Assembly: GCA_903858815.1 (NCBI GenBank) | Contig: CAIOKE010000133.1 | Span: 372,001 to 436,000 of the forward strand | Direction: 5' to 3' | Length of the DNA: 64,000 nucleotides | DNA from: an uncultured Planctomycetaceae bacterium | GTDB taxonomy: Bacteria; Planctomycetota; Planctomycetia; Planctomycetales; Planctomycetaceae | In this document: in pieces, positions 1-8,542 of the stretch | Numbering within the stretch: the first letter of the stretch is position 1 | How the letters are laid out: each line of letters begins with the position of its first letter | Notes under the pieces: generated by a model | The model's input: the letters and a program-made list of their open reading frames with translations, nothing else | Database searches by the model: none | Told to the model about the DNA's origin: nothing | Translations under genes and position numbers: made by a program

Positions 1-1488
1 CTGCGGCAGGAGATGGTTGAAACGCTGCAGACGGAAGCGGGTCGAATTACCGGCATTCGGGTCGCCGGAGGAGCCCTCTACCGTACTCGGACTATCGTTC
101 TCACCACCGGCACGTTTCTCAAAGCCATCATGCATACCGGCGAGCAGCAGGCGGAAGGCGGGCGAGCCGGAGATAAATCCGCACACGGCATGTCCACGTC
201 TCTGCAGAATCTTGGGATCGAACTGCGTCGTTTCAAAACAGGTACCCCTGCCCGCCTGAACGGACGAACCATCGATTTTTCACGCTGCGAAGTTCAGCCG
301 GGCGATGATCAGCCCGAACCATTTTCATTCCTCACTGAAACCCTCACTCAGCCGCAGGTGCACTGCTACCTCACATCCACAACTCCCGAAATCCATCAGA
401 TCATCCGCGCCAATCTGCACCGGGCACCCATGTATTCCGGGCAGATCCAGTCGACCGGCCCGCGCTACTGCCCTTCCATCGAAGATAAAGTCGTCAGATT
501 CTCTGAGCGTGATACTCATCAGGTGTTTCTGGAGCCTGAAGGACGCCGAACCTGCGAAATCTACTGCAACGGAATTTCCACCAGCCTGCCACGAGATGTC
601 CAGGATCAGATCATTCATCTGATCCCGGGATGTGAACAGGCAGAAATCATGCGGTATGGGTATGCCGTGGAGTACGACTTCGCTCCTCCAACTCAGCTCT
701 ATCCAACTCTGGAATCCCGCCTCGTCGAAGGACTGTTCTTTGCCGGACAGATCAATGGGACAACGGGCTATGAAGAGGCAGCCGGTCAGGGGCTGATCGC
801 CGGGATTAATGCGGCTCGCAAAGTTCAGGGGCGTGCCGCCTTTGTGCCCGATCGAAATCAGGCCTATCTTGGTGTTCTGCTTGACGATCTTGTCACCAAA
901 GGTGTGGATGAGCCCTATCGAATGTTCACGTCCCGCGCTGAATACCGTTTGCTGCTGCGTCAGGATAACGCTGATCGCCGATTGACTCCGGCCGGAATCG
1001 ATCTGGGAACCGTGTCGCCGGAGCGGGCCACAAAGTTCCGGCGGTACGAAGCGGAACTGGAGCAGGCCTTTACTGCGATGACAAAACTCCGGTCTCAGGG
1101 CGCTTCACTGGATGAATGGATTCGTCGCGACACGAACTGGGATCAGCTTGAGCAGGTCTTCCCCGAACTGACCTCCATGCAGCTGTCATGGCAGACCAGA
1201 CGGCAGATGCGAGTTGAATCGCAGTACGCCGGTTACGTACGGCGGCAGGAAGCTGAAATTGCAAAACTGCAGAAGGTTGATTCAATTCGAATTCCGGATA
1301 CGTTTGATTTTCGAGCCGTCCCGCAGCTGCGCATGGAGGCCCGTGATAAGCTGTCCAGACACCGCCCCGTCACGCTCGGTCAGGCTGGTCGTGTCAGTGG
1401 AATCACCCCTGCCGATCTTGCCGTTCTGATGTTTGCACTCAAACCACGACTGTCAGACGACGCTGCAGCTGCAGCACTGTCAGACTGA
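1..1488 (+). CDS. mnmG: tRNA uridine-5-carboxymethylaminomethyl modification enzyme MnmG (GidA), 5' end missing
   Basis: FAD-dependent partner of MnmE; the complex makes the carboxymethylaminomethyl group on U34 of several tRNAs. The frame is open from base 1 and 495 residues are visible, against roughly 620-630 for the family, so about 130 N-terminal residues with the FAD Rossmann motif lie left of the window. Visible family signatures are TTGTFL, the EGGRAGD loop, RRFKTGTPARL, the GPRYCPSIEDK segment, the EYDF/PTQL stretch, the GLFFAGQINGTTGYEEAAGQG motif near the FAD site and the C-terminal FTSRAEYRLLLRQDNAD helical region. The family assignment is secure. A small membrane-protein gene starts 26 bases after the stop. 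Confidence 0.97.
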   Translation: MRQEMVETLQTEAGRITGIRVAGGALYRTRTIVLTTGTFLKAIMHTGEQQAEGGRAGDKSAHGMSTSLQNLGIELRRFKTGTPARLNGRTIDFSRCEVQPGDDQPEPFSFLTETLTQPQVHCYLTSTTPEIHQIIRANLHRAPMYSGQIQSTGPRYCPSIEDKVVRFSERDTHQVFLEPEGRRTCEIYCNGISTSLPRDVQDQIIHLIPGCEQAEIMRYGYAVEYDFAPPTQLYPTLESRLVEGLFFAGQINGTTGYEEAAGQGLIAGINAARKVQGRAAFVPDRNQAYLGVLLDDLVTKGVDEPYRMFTSRAEYRLLLRQDNADRRLTPAGIDLGTVSPERATKFRRYEAELEQAFTAMTKLRSQGASLDEWIRRDTNWDQLEQVFPELTSMQLSWQTRRQMRVESQYAGYVRRQEAEIAKLQKVDSIRIPDTFDFRAVPQLRMEARDKLSRHRPVTLGQAGRVSGITPADLAVLMFALKPRLSDDAAAAALSD

Positions 1489-1513
1489 ACAGGCATCTGC
1501 GGAGACAGTCTGT

Positions 1514-2020
1514 ATGCCTGCAGGAGCGACACTGATTTCGGCCAGCGTCCGGATGGCACTGGTGTGTTATGCCATCACGGTTATCTTACAGCTTATTGGA
1601 TACCATTCGCGAAGCCTCCGAATTCTGTGGACCGCTGGCAGCCTGCTGTTTATCGTCCATGTGGCGGCAGCCTTCAATTTCGTGCATCGCTGGAGTCATC
1701 AGGCGGCCATTCAGTCAACCGCCATTGAAACACAGCAACTGCTGGGTATCGCTTTCGGCGAGGGGCTCTGGTTCAGCTATCTCTTTGTCCTGCTGTGGCT
1801 GCTGGACGCAATCTGGTGGTGGGTCCTGCCGGATGGCTACAGGCAGCGACCACGATGGCTGCACATTGCACTGCACGGTTATCTGCTGTTCATCGCCTTC
1901 AATGGAGCGGTGATCTTTGAAGCCGGTCCCACGCGACCTGTCGGCCTGCTGCTGACGCCCGTCCTGCTGCTGCTGATTGCAGTTCGTATCCGCAGATCCC
2001 GACAATCCCTGCACTCTTAA
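1514..2020 (+). CDS. Small integral membrane protein, function unknown
   Basis: 168 residues. The frame is open further upstream, inside mnmG, but ATG 1514 has GGAG nine bases before it and clears the mnmG stop, so it is preferred. About five hydrophobic segments are visible: one near residues 10-30 (the VILQLIGY stretch), one near 40-55, one around the LWFSYLFVLLWLLDAIWWWVL block, one around LLFIAFNGAVIFEA, and a last one rich in Leu before a basic RIRRSRQ tail. I do not recognise the family. It follows mnmG closely and ends convergently with the htrA-type gene, so it may be cotranscribed with mnmG. No catalytic motif is visible. Confidence 0.65.
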   Translation: MPAGATLISASVRMALVCYAITVILQLIGYHSRSLRILWTAGSLLFIVHVAAAFNFVHRWSHQAAIQSTAIETQQLLGIAFGEGLWFSYLFVLLWLLDAIWWWVLPDGYRQRPRWLHIALHGYLLFIAFNGAVIFEAGPTRPVGLLLTPVLLLLIAVRIRRSRQSLHS

Positions 2021-2038
2021 CGGCAGTCAGCACTGCCG
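2021..2038. repeat. Inverted repeat after the membrane-protein stop
   Basis: CGGCAGT, a 4-base loop and ACTGCCG form a perfect 7-bp hairpin directly after the stop codon at 2020, in the gap between two convergent genes. No T-run follows on either side, so it is not called as an intrinsic terminator. It could protect an mRNA 3' end. Confidence 0.4.
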
Positions 2039-2119
2039 CAGGCAATATCCTGACGCTGCCGATGCAGGTCGCACCACAGCATCAACGGATCCCAGCACAA
2101 CACTCTGGTCACAGCCCGT

Positions 2120-3301
2120 TTACAGCAACACCTTCAGTGCCTGCAGTTCCACACTCACCTCGCCTATGCGTCCGTTCCTGAGCACACGCACGCGGACAAT
2201 ATCACCGGGCTGATAACGATCCAGAACCGGACGCAATTCACGAGCCGAAGGCAACGGCTGGTCGTCAATCGCCACAAGAATATCCCCGAGGATGATGGCC
2301 CCCATCTGGACTCGACACCCCCTGAGACCCGCCTTCGCAGCCGGAGAATTCTCGTAAACCTGCAGCACAACAACTCCGGCAGGCAGATCCGATACGGAAA
2401 TGCCGTTGGCCTCAGCCGTAGCGTCATCCAGCACAGCAATACCCAGTGTCGGCGATGACGGAAGCTGAGACTCAGTAATCACAGCCTGTACCGACTGCAC
2501 AACGTCATTGATCGGGACTGCAAAGCCTATGCCCGCAGAATCGCCCGAACGACTGAGGATGGCCGTGTTGATCCCGATCAGACGACCGGAACTATCCAGC
2601 AATGGGCCACCCGAATTCCCTGGATTGATGGCCGCGTCCGTCTGAATCAGACGCTTCAGTACCACATCCGAATTCCCCTGCACTTCGCGGTCAAGTCCAC
2701 TGATGATGCCGGATGACAGTGTCTGATTCATTCCGAAAGGACTGCCAATCGCAAACACGCGCTGCCCAACCTTCAGATCATTTGAGGTTCCCAGCGTGAC
2801 AGGCTGCAGGTCTTTCGGGGCGGCTCGAATCTGCAGCACTGCAATATCACAGCTTGAGACTGCACCAATGAAATCCACTGGAAAAACCTGTTTGTTCGGC
2901 AGCTCAACCTCCAGCTCACCGACACCGCCGAACACTGACCCTTCAACCACATGCAGGTTGGTGATAATCCGACCATCCTCGTCCCAGATGACCCCAGTGC
3001 CTGAAGTCAGTTCGCGTTTTGCCACCGCGTCCGGACCAATCCGCTCGTAACCCTGAGTGTGGATCCAGACAACCGTTGGCGAAGCCGCTTCGAACAGCCG
3101 AATCGTGGTCAGCTCATCTTCCGCCAGATTGCCCCTTGGTGTCACCGTCCTTGGAGTGTAGTCGGGCTGATTCCGCACAGAATCCACAACGATGCGAAAT
3201 GTCAGTGCTGATGCCATCACGACCAGAATCAACACCAGCCAGCCATTGACGGCGGCTGTGGAATTTGCCGGCGGGCGGGAATCTGTGGGGGACAACGACA
3301 C
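2120..3301 (-). CDS. HtrA/DegP-type serine protease (trypsin-like plus PDZ)
   Basis: Periplasmic or membrane-anchored quality-control protease of family S1C. The start is placed at GTG 3301 because AGGAGA lies just upstream of it on the minus strand; the longer open frame has no family similarity before this point. This gives 393 residues. An N-terminal anchor (WLVLILVVMASALTF, about 21-35) is followed by the protease domain with the triad His117 (TNLHVVEG), Asp152 (SSCDIAVL) and Ser230 (NPGNSGGP). One PDZ domain covers about residues 290-390 (AGLRGCRVQMGAIILGDILVAID). The gene is divergent from the SUKH-like gene across about 215 bases. The specific paralog (DegP, DegQ or DegS) cannot be told; one PDZ and an anchor are DegS-like in layout. 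Confidence 0.93.
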   Translation of the reverse strand: MSLSPTDSRPPANSTAAVNGWLVLILVVMASALTFRIVVDSVRNQPDYTPRTVTPRGNLAEDELTTIRLFEAASPTVVWIHTQGYERIGPDAVAKRELTSGTGVIWDEDGRIITNLHVVEGSVFGGVGELEVELPNKQVFPVDFIGAVSSCDIAVLQIRAAPKDLQPVTLGTSNDLKVGQRVFAIGSPFGMNQTLSSGIISGLDREVQGNSDVVLKRLIQTDAAINPGNSGGPLLDSSGRLIGINTAILSRSGDSAGIGFAVPINDVVQSVQAVITESQLPSSPTLGIAVLDDATAEANGISVSDLPAGVVVLQVYENSPAAKAGLRGCRVQMGAIILGDILVAIDDQPLPSARELRPVLDRYQPGDIVRVRVLRNGRIGEVSVELQALKVLL

Positions 3302-3516
3302 GGTACTCTCCTGCTTTCTTCTGCTCAGCAATCTGCCCGGAATTGTAGCGTCTGCCCCACGGCAGAAGCCGCGAAATTCAGCGAAATTTTCACTCCCTGC
3401 GGGAATGCCGAAAATCTGAGCACCCTGTGGCTGTGCAGGCTCCGCCCGCCGTCTAAACTCTGCCGCAGACACGCAGAACAGCCGTAACACGCAGCCTCCA
3501 GGAACTGTTGCTGACC

Positions 3517-4002
3517 ATGCGAGACGACATACGCAGCCAGCTCGAACAACTCTGCGGTTGTTCGCTTCCGTCGGCATGGCAACTGCTCATGCGCCATTAC
3601 CCCCCGGAACTGCTCATTGCCGGACGTGGCTCCGACAATGATCAGGACGAAGGTACTGTCTCGCAGGTCGAACTGCTCTCCTGTGATTCAGCGATTCTGC
3701 AGATCAACCTTGAAGTCCGCCTCGGCACTTATCTGGACCCCGCAGGCTCAGAATTTCACTGGCCTGCTCACTACCTGGTTATTGGCGAGACCGGCGACGG
3801 TGATTACTACTGCCTTGATGCACTCAATCATTCCACGCCAGTGCTGCAATATCGCTGCCAGCTCGCCCGCTTTGAAACAGCAGCCGAATCACTCGACGAA
3901 TTTGTCGAACTGCTGTACATCGCCTTCACTGAAGATGATTCTGAAGACCCTGAAAACCCTTTAGACGACGAGGCAACAACTCCGGATGAACGCACCTATT
4001 AA
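3517..4002 (+). CDS. SMI1/KNR4 (SUKH)-like protein
   Basis: 161 residues from ATG 3517. An in-frame TTG at 3508 sits closer to the AGGA sequence at 3500-3503 and could be the real start, adding three residues. The layout resembles SUKH domains: an N-terminal helix ending in LPSAWQLLMRHYPPEL, a strand-rich middle with HYLVIGETGDGDYYCLD, and a C-terminal helix ESLDEFVELL followed by an acidic tail. SUKH proteins often act as immunity proteins to toxins, but no toxin is adjacent, and many lone copies have no known role. The last codons overlap the start of the DUF971 gene by 17 bases, which suggests translational coupling. Confidence 0.7.
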   Translation: MRDDIRSQLEQLCGCSLPSAWQLLMRHYPPELLIAGRGSDNDQDEGTVSQVELLSCDSAILQINLEVRLGTYLDPAGSEFHWPAHYLVIGETGDGDYYCLDALNHSTPVLQYRCQLARFETAAESLDEFVELLYIAFTEDDSEDPENPLDDEATTPDERTY

Positions 4003-4303
4003 TATCCGAGTTCATAAGGAACGGCGGATTCTTGAGCTGCAGTGGACCGATGCTCAGACTGCACATCTGCCGTTTCGGACAGTGCGGCAAAGTTGTCGCT
4101 GTGCCGTCTGTGTCGATGAATTCACCGGGCGCCAGATCCTTGATCCGGAAACCGTCCCCGCCGATCTGGGCCTGCTCGAAATCTCACTGGCAGGGAACTA
4201 CGCTCTGCGGATCCGCTGGTCGGATAACCATGACTCCGGACTGTTCACATGGCGACATCTTCAGGCAATCTCTGATGCTGTCAGTGGAAAGCCACAGACA
4301 TGA
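3986..4303 (+). CDS. DUF971 (gamma-butyrobetaine hydroxylase N-terminal-like) protein
   Basis: 105 residues. The family signature is clear: RQSCRCAVCVDE near the middle (a zinc- or metal-binding-type cluster of Cys residues) and the LRIRWSDNHDSGLFTW block near the C-terminus, which matches the WsDgH.sGiY pattern of DUF971. Free-standing DUF971 proteins are often found near Mrp/ApbC-type iron-sulfur carriers, and their biochemical role is not settled. The gene overlaps the SUKH-like gene upstream and shares ATGA with the CYTH gene downstream, so the three are read as one unit. Confidence 0.88.
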   Translation: MNAPINIRVHKERRILELQWTDAQTAHLPFRTVRQSCRCAVCVDEFTGRQILDPETVPADLGLLEISLAGNYALRIRWSDNHDSGLFTWRHLQAISDAVSGKPQT

Positions 4304-4875
4304 CCATTGAAGTTGAAGCCAAGTTCCCGATTCCGAATCCTGCCTTGCTGATTGCGAAAGCAGAGGAATTGGGCATACGGTTTTCCGAAACGCCGGTGCT
4401 GGAGCAGGACGAGTACTTTAACCATCCGGCTCGTGACTTTCGACAGACCGATGAGGCTCTCAGGATCCGTCGAATCGGGGACGAATTGATCCTGACGTGG
4501 AAGGGCCCTCGCATCGACACCGTTTCAAAATCTCGTCGCGAACTCGAGGCCCCCTTCACTGTACCCACGTCTGATATCGAATGCAGACTGCAGGACCTGA
4601 TCAGAATTCTGCTGGCACTGGGATTCACGCAGAGCGGCAGCGTTCGAAAACTGCGACGCTCTGCAACACTCGAATTCGAAGGGCGCCTGTTTCACTGCAG
4701 CCTCGATGACGTCGACGGACTGCCGCTGCACGCAGAACTGGAAACACTGTGCGAAGACAGCCAGCAGCCGGATGCCCTGCAGTCTCTGTTGCGACTGGCC
4801 CGGCAATTGAATCTGCAGCAGCAGGAACGACGCTCCTACCTTGAACTGGTGCTCACATCAGTCCACGACGGCTGA
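4300..4875 (+). CDS. CYTH-domain protein (class IV adenylate cyclase CyaB-like)
   Basis: 191 residues. It begins with the hallmark ExExK motif (EVEAKF, residues 4-9). The expected charged strands follow: [30 protein letters not shown] and a C-terminal [17 protein letters not shown] set, forming the triphosphate tunnel. CYTH enzymes include class IV adenylate cyclases, thiamine triphosphatases and polyphosphatases; the layout is closest to the CyaB-like branch, but the substrate is inferred only. Start ATG 4300 overlaps the DUF971 stop by four bases. The 3' end overlaps the convergent aldolase gene by 23 bases. Confidence 0.87.
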   Translation: MTIEVEAKFPIPNPALLIAKAEELGIRFSETPVLEQDEYFNHPARDFRQTDEALRIRRIGDELILTWKGPRIDTVSKSRRELEAPFTVPTSDIECRLQDLIRILLALGFTQSGSVRKLRRSATLEFEGRLFHCSLDDVDGLPLHAELETLCEDSQQPDALQSLLRLARQLNLQQQERRSYLELVLTSVHDG

Positions 4876-5881
4876 GTTCTGCCACGACCTGACGCACTAT
4901 TGCAGTCACATCAGCCGCATCCGGCTGATTCTCTGCACCCGCTGGAAGTGGACAGCCACCAACGGGCTGGTCCGTAAACCCGTGAGCCGACAGCATACAC
5001 TGCAGTTCGCGACTGAGCGTTCCAATGTCGGTCTTCTGCTTGTCGCTCAGAGGCTGCCGTCCGTGCCCCATCTGAAACCCGCGCAGGCCCACTGCAGCTC
5101 GAAAGCCCTCTGGGAATTCAGCCGAATAGATCATCGTGTCGAACAGTCTGATCAGGTCATACTGGACCCGTCGAGCCTCATCAATCTGATAAGAGACGGT
5201 CAGGTCATACAATCGACGAGTCAGTTCTGGTACCACACCCGAGCTGGCGTTTGTGCCACCATCGCAGCCGGCCAGCAGCATCGGCATCAACGCAGCATCC
5301 CAGCCAGTCAAAAAGGCAAAATCCGGACGGTTGGGCCGAACCGCCTGAATCATTCGAATCATGTGAGGAATGTCACCCGAAGAGTCCTTGATCGCCACAA
5401 TCCGCTCAAATTCTTCCGACAGCCTCTGAATTGTCGGAACATCAATCGGACTGGCAAACATCGGTATGTTGTACAACGTCACGTCAATCGGAGTATTACG
5501 ACCAATCTCCGCGAAATACGCATAAACCGAAGCCGGGCTCAGCTTGTAATAAAATGGGGCCACAATCGCCACGGCTCGTATTCCCAGCGAGTGGTAATAC
5601 TCGCAGGCACGGATCGTTTCCTTCACATTCGCCTCAGCAGCACCCGCCAGAATCGGAACACGCCCCCGCACCTGGTCAGCCAGAATCGCCACAATCCGAC
5701 GACGCTCTTCCGGTGTAAAACGAGTAAACTCGCCAGTGGATCCGTTCGGATAAAGTCCATGCACACCACGAGCAATCAGCCAGTCAGCATAACGACGCAG
5801 TTCTGCTTCATTGATTCCCCCATCCGCTGTGTAGGGAACAAGATTGGGAGTAAAAATACCCTGCAGCTTTGTACCAGCCAT
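4853..5881 (-). CDS. DapA-family aldolase (dihydrodipicolinate synthase/N-acetylneuraminate lyase superfamily)
   Basis: 342 residues from ATG 5881, where the conserved [14 protein letters not shown] opening begins; the frame is open for 18 further codons upstream. Class I aldolase barrel: the carboxylate-binding NGSTGE loop (about 46-51), the proton-relay Tyr137 (LYNIP) and the Schiff-base Lys165 (AIKDSSGD) are all present. The protein is longer than a classic DapA (about 290), with a C-terminal extension rich in Pro and Gly that is typical of planctomycete paralogs. No lysine-biosynthesis neighbours are present, so a sugar-acid or other keto-acid substrate is as likely as dihydrodipicolinate. 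It is convergent with the CYTH gene. Confidence 0.9.
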   Translation of the reverse strand: MAGTKLQGIFTPNLVPYTADGGINEAELRRYADWLIARGVHGLYPNGSTGEFTRFTPEERRRIVAILADQVRGRVPILAGAAEANVKETIRACEYYHSLGIRAVAIVAPFYYKLSPASVYAYFAEIGRNTPIDVTLYNIPMFASPIDVPTIQRLSEEFERIVAIKDSSGDIPHMIRMIQAVRPNRPDFAFLTGWDAALMPMLLAGCDGGTNASSGVVPELTRRLYDLTVSYQIDEARRVQYDLIRLFDTMIYSAEFPEGFRAAVGLRGFQMGHGRQPLSDKQKTDIGTLSRELQCMLSAHGFTDQPVGGCPLPAGAENQPDAADVTAIVRQVVAELSRRGLM

Positions 5882-6027
5882 GATTCCGAACTTTCCGATC
5901 ACGTCAATTATTCCGCCCATTTTCAGGGCTATCAACTTCCCTGAATTTCCCTGCCCCTATTTAACCTCACAAAGTCGCTCTCGGCACAAACAATTTCCCA
6001 CGGAATCGTACAGTTCCCACGACGGCC

Positions 6028-7170
6028 TCAGACAACTGCCCGACACAGCGGAATCGACACACGACAGCACAGCCCCTGCCCCGCAGCATCTTCCAGGCAG
6101 ATTGCCCCACCATGCTGACGCACAATCTGCCACGCCAGACACAGACCAAATCCCAGTCCACGCCCTGCCGAACGGCCCGAAAAAAACGGATCAAAGGCAT
6201 GCATCAGCACTGCTGCGGAACCAAGACCCGGACCCTCATCCCGCACCTGCAACTCCAGACAGTCTGCCACTGTCCGACAACTCAATGACACATTCCCCGT
6301 TCGACCAGACCCCCGCATGGCCTCACACGAATTCCGCAGCAGATGGCAGATCAGCACCCCCACTTGAGCCCGGTCTGCAGTCAATTCAGGATCCACCGGA
6401 CAGTCACACCGCAACAAAACGCCCGCCGGAGCCGCCTGCCGAATCGTCCCAAGACATTCCTCCACAAGCCCTCGCAAACGAAACGCCTGTACACGCAATT
6501 CCGGCGGTCGAGCAAACAGCATCGCATTCCCGATCATGTCCCGGATCCGCCACGCCTGAGCACCAATGGTTTCCAGCGACTGCCTCAAATCGATCCCTGC
6601 CGCAGCCCGTAACTGCAGTTGCGACTGGCCGATGATTGTCGCCAGCGGATTATTGATTTCATGCCCCGCGCCAGCAGCAAACTCAGCCATCGCTTCCATC
6701 TGAGACGGATCTGGCAGCAGAACAGCCCGCCCAGAGACCCGCGCCAGCAGCTGACGAGTCAAAACCTGCAGATCTGCGACATCAGCCAAACTCTGCTGAA
6801 ACTGCTTGCCCGGATCCACGACCAGCCCACACAGCAGATCCGGCCAGAGGTAACATTGAATTGCCGGCGATGAAAAACCGGCTGTTTCCACCAGCTCCCG
6901 AAAAAGCCGCTGACTGACAAACCCACTGATCCCGGCCTGAGCCGAAACCTGCCCAGTCTGCAGCTCGCCACCTTCAACACCATGGCACAAAACACCGGCT
7001 ACTGCATCACCTCGCTGCAATCCCAATACGGCGACTGCCTCACAATCCGACTGTCGCAGCCATAGCCGAACGACCGCAGTCGCCAGACGATCCCACGGCC
7101 CACCACACTGCAGGCAATGCAGCAGCTCACGCTCATCCGCAATCAATGCTCCTGCCCGATCTGCCACCAC
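6028..7170 (-). CDS. Sensor histidine kinase
   Basis: 380 residues from GTG 7170, preceded by GAGGTG on the minus strand. Residues 1-150 are a Trp/Cys-containing input region with no membrane segment, so the kinase looks cytosolic. The dimerisation and phosphoacceptor H-box follows, with His170 in GHEINNPLATI. Then come the ATPase boxes: N-box LLRNSCEAM, G1 DEGPGLG, an F-box-like FDPFFSGR, and G2 GRGLGFGL. The response-regulator gene lies immediately upstream on the same strand, but a terminator-like hairpin separates the two. Partnership with that regulator is likely by position but not proven. Confidence 0.93.
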   Translation of the reverse strand: MVADRAGALIADERELLHCLQCGGPWDRLATAVVRLWLRQSDCEAVAVLGLQRGDAVAGVLCHGVEGGELQTGQVSAQAGISGFVSQRLFRELVETAGFSSPAIQCYLWPDLLCGLVVDPGKQFQQSLADVADLQVLTRQLLARVSGRAVLLPDPSQMEAMAEFAAGAGHEINNPLATIIGQSQLQLRAAAGIDLRQSLETIGAQAWRIRDMIGNAMLFARPPELRVQAFRLRGLVEECLGTIRQAAPAGVLLRCDCPVDPELTADRAQVGVLICHLLRNSCEAMRGSGRTGNVSLSCRTVADCLELQVRDEGPGLGSAAVLMHAFDPFFSGRSAGRGLGFGLCLAWQIVRQHGGAICLEDAAGQGLCCRVSIPLCRAVV

Positions 7171-7186
7171 ACCCGCACCTCAAAAA

Positions 7187-7212
7187 CAAAACGGCCGCCA
7201 AAGGGCGGCCGT
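7187..7212 (-). terminator. Intrinsic terminator after the response regulator
   Basis: A perfect 9-bp stem ACGGCCGCC/GGCGGCCGT (7191-7199 and 7204-7212) with a 4-base loop is followed on the minus strand by a T-rich run (the A-rich plus-strand bases from about 7181). It sits about 49 bases past the regulator stop and 20 bases before the kinase start, so kinase expression would need read-through or its own promoter. Confidence 0.8.
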
Positions 7213-7260
7213 CTGCCTGATCAATCCCGCCACACACGCAGCGGATCTACAACCATACTC

Positions 7261-7839
7261 TCAGGTCTGCAACTGCTCAATATCCAGCAGACGACAGATA
7301 TTGTCGATCAAAGTCTCAACTTCAAACGGCTTCTGCAGGAAGTGATTGGCACCCGCATTCCGCAGGTCCTGAATCTTATCCGCTTCAACCATCCCGCTGA
7401 TGCAGATAATCCGCACGTCATCCAGAGCCGAATCGCTGCGAACTCGCTGACACACTTCCTTGCCGTTAATGTCAGGCAGCATCACGTCCAGAACAATGAT
7501 GTCCGGATGATACTCTTTGACCATCATGCCAGCATCGAAGCCGTTATTCGCGACACGGACCTCGAAGCGACCATCGGCTTCCAGAGCATCCGTGATCAAC
7601 TCCACGAGTTCCAGATCGTCATCGACAATCAGGGCCTTCCGTTTGCCCGATTCCAGAGCATCCGTCGGGATCCCGTTCTCTTTCATGAATTTGTAAAGGA
7701 CGTCCCGCGGAATACGACGGAAACGTGAACCCGGGACACGAAAGCCCTTCAACTGCCCGGAGTCGAAGCAACGAATGATCGTCTGCTGACTGACCTTACA
7801 GATCTTTGCCGCTTCACCGGTTGTGAACACTGTTTTCAT
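7261..7839 (-). CDS. Response regulator with N-terminal excisionase-type HTH and C-terminal receiver
   Basis: 192 residues from ATG 7839, where the recognisable domain starts; the open frame extends 41 codons further without similarity. Residues 1-55 are a winged-helix DNA-binding domain of the excisionase/MerR-like class (TTGEAAKICKVSQQTI, then a VPGSRFRRIPRDVL wing). Residues 68-190 are a CheY-like receiver with the acidic pair Asp73/Asp74, phospho-acceptor Asp118 (IIVLDVMLPD), the switch Ser in ICISG and the conserved Lys in FLQKPFE. The order (DNA-binding first, receiver last) is the reverse of most response regulators. The kinase gene is downstream. The target is unknown. Confidence 0.92.
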   Translation of the reverse strand: MKTVFTTGEAAKICKVSQQTIIRCFDSGQLKGFRVPGSRFRRIPRDVLYKFMKENGIPTDALESGKRKALIVDDDLELVELITDALEADGRFEVRVANNGFDAGMMVKEYHPDIIVLDVMLPDINGKEVCQRVRSDSALDDVRIICISGMVEADKIQDLRNAGANHFLQKPFEVETLIDNICRLLDIEQLQT

Positions 7840-8485
7840 TTGCACAATCCGTTTTGAGGAAAAGCGATGAGCTGCCAGACGCAGCATCCCATCGTCCGGA
7901 TAGTTCCGGACGCCATCCCTGACGCTTCCACTCGTAAACCCACAGGACGACCGACCCTGCAACCACTGCCAACTTAAAAAATTCCCAACACTACCCGCAG
8001 GTAGACTCGGTGCAACAAAGCCGACAGAAACTGAGACCTCTCCTGAGAGCCTGAGTCAGAACTCGCCTAAATTCCCGAGAGACATCCGATCAGCCAAAAC
8101 ACCCCGAACTAACGCTCGGAATAACGACCAACCAGAAAACCCCAACCCCTGACGTTTGTGACCCATCCGAACAAAGCACGGAATTCCACGCCCTGTCCAA
8201 AATCACACCAGCCAGTGCGAACCACCCAAAAGTAGCCCGCCGAGTGTGGTAGGGAGGTAAAGCTGAGTCCTTTCAGTCCTCTGGATTCTGCTCGACCTTC
8301 GGGAGTTCCCCCGACTTTGCCAACCCTCGATCCCGCCGATTGTATCCATCCACAACAGACGGTCAACGGCAGTTTCCTTTTCGCATCTTGCCTGAATTTA
8401 CGGTAATCTCATCGTAAATTCTTAGATTTTCTGTGCAGAATTCCCAAATTCCACTACCAACGCTCCACCAGGCCGATCGCAAAAA
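7840..8485. other. Intergenic region of about 650 bases with no supported gene
   Basis: Short open frames occur on both strands, but none has a ribosome site, a protein-like composition or a recognisable motif. The region must hold the promoter of the regulator gene. It contains one perfect inverted repeat (8394-8421, listed separately). A structured segment around 8240-8330 rich in short complementary runs could be part of an unannotated RNA, but I cannot match it to a known family. Confidence 0.6.
8394..8421. repeat. Perfect inverted repeat, possible operator or hairpin
   Basis: GAATTTACG at 8394-8402 and CGTAAATTC at 8413-8421 form a 9-bp stem with a 10-base loop in an otherwise gene-free stretch. 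No T-run follows directly, so it is more like a protein-binding site or RNA element than an intrinsic terminator. About 550 bases separate it from the regulator start. Confidence 0.5.
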
Positions 8486-8514
8486 GAAAAAAAACGGCGG
8501 AGTTACCCGCCGTT
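8481..8514 (-). terminator. Intrinsic terminator of the 8543-9337 gene
   Basis: A perfect 8-bp stem AACGGCGG/CCGCCGTT (8493-8500 and 8507-8514) with a 6-base loop is followed on the minus strand by a nearly unbroken T-run (plus-strand A-run 8481-8494). It lies 28 bases past the stop of the upstream gene. Confidence 0.85.
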
Positions 8515-8542
8515 GTAAAGCAACCTGCACATTCTGACAGGC

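Noticed and set aside
4841-5944. Long plus-strand open frame opposite the DapA-like gene
   Set aside because: The minus-strand frame has full aldolase motifs; the plus frame is its antisense shadow.
8109-8366. 85-codon open frame in the gap after the response regulator
   Set aside because: No ribosome site and no protein-like pattern.
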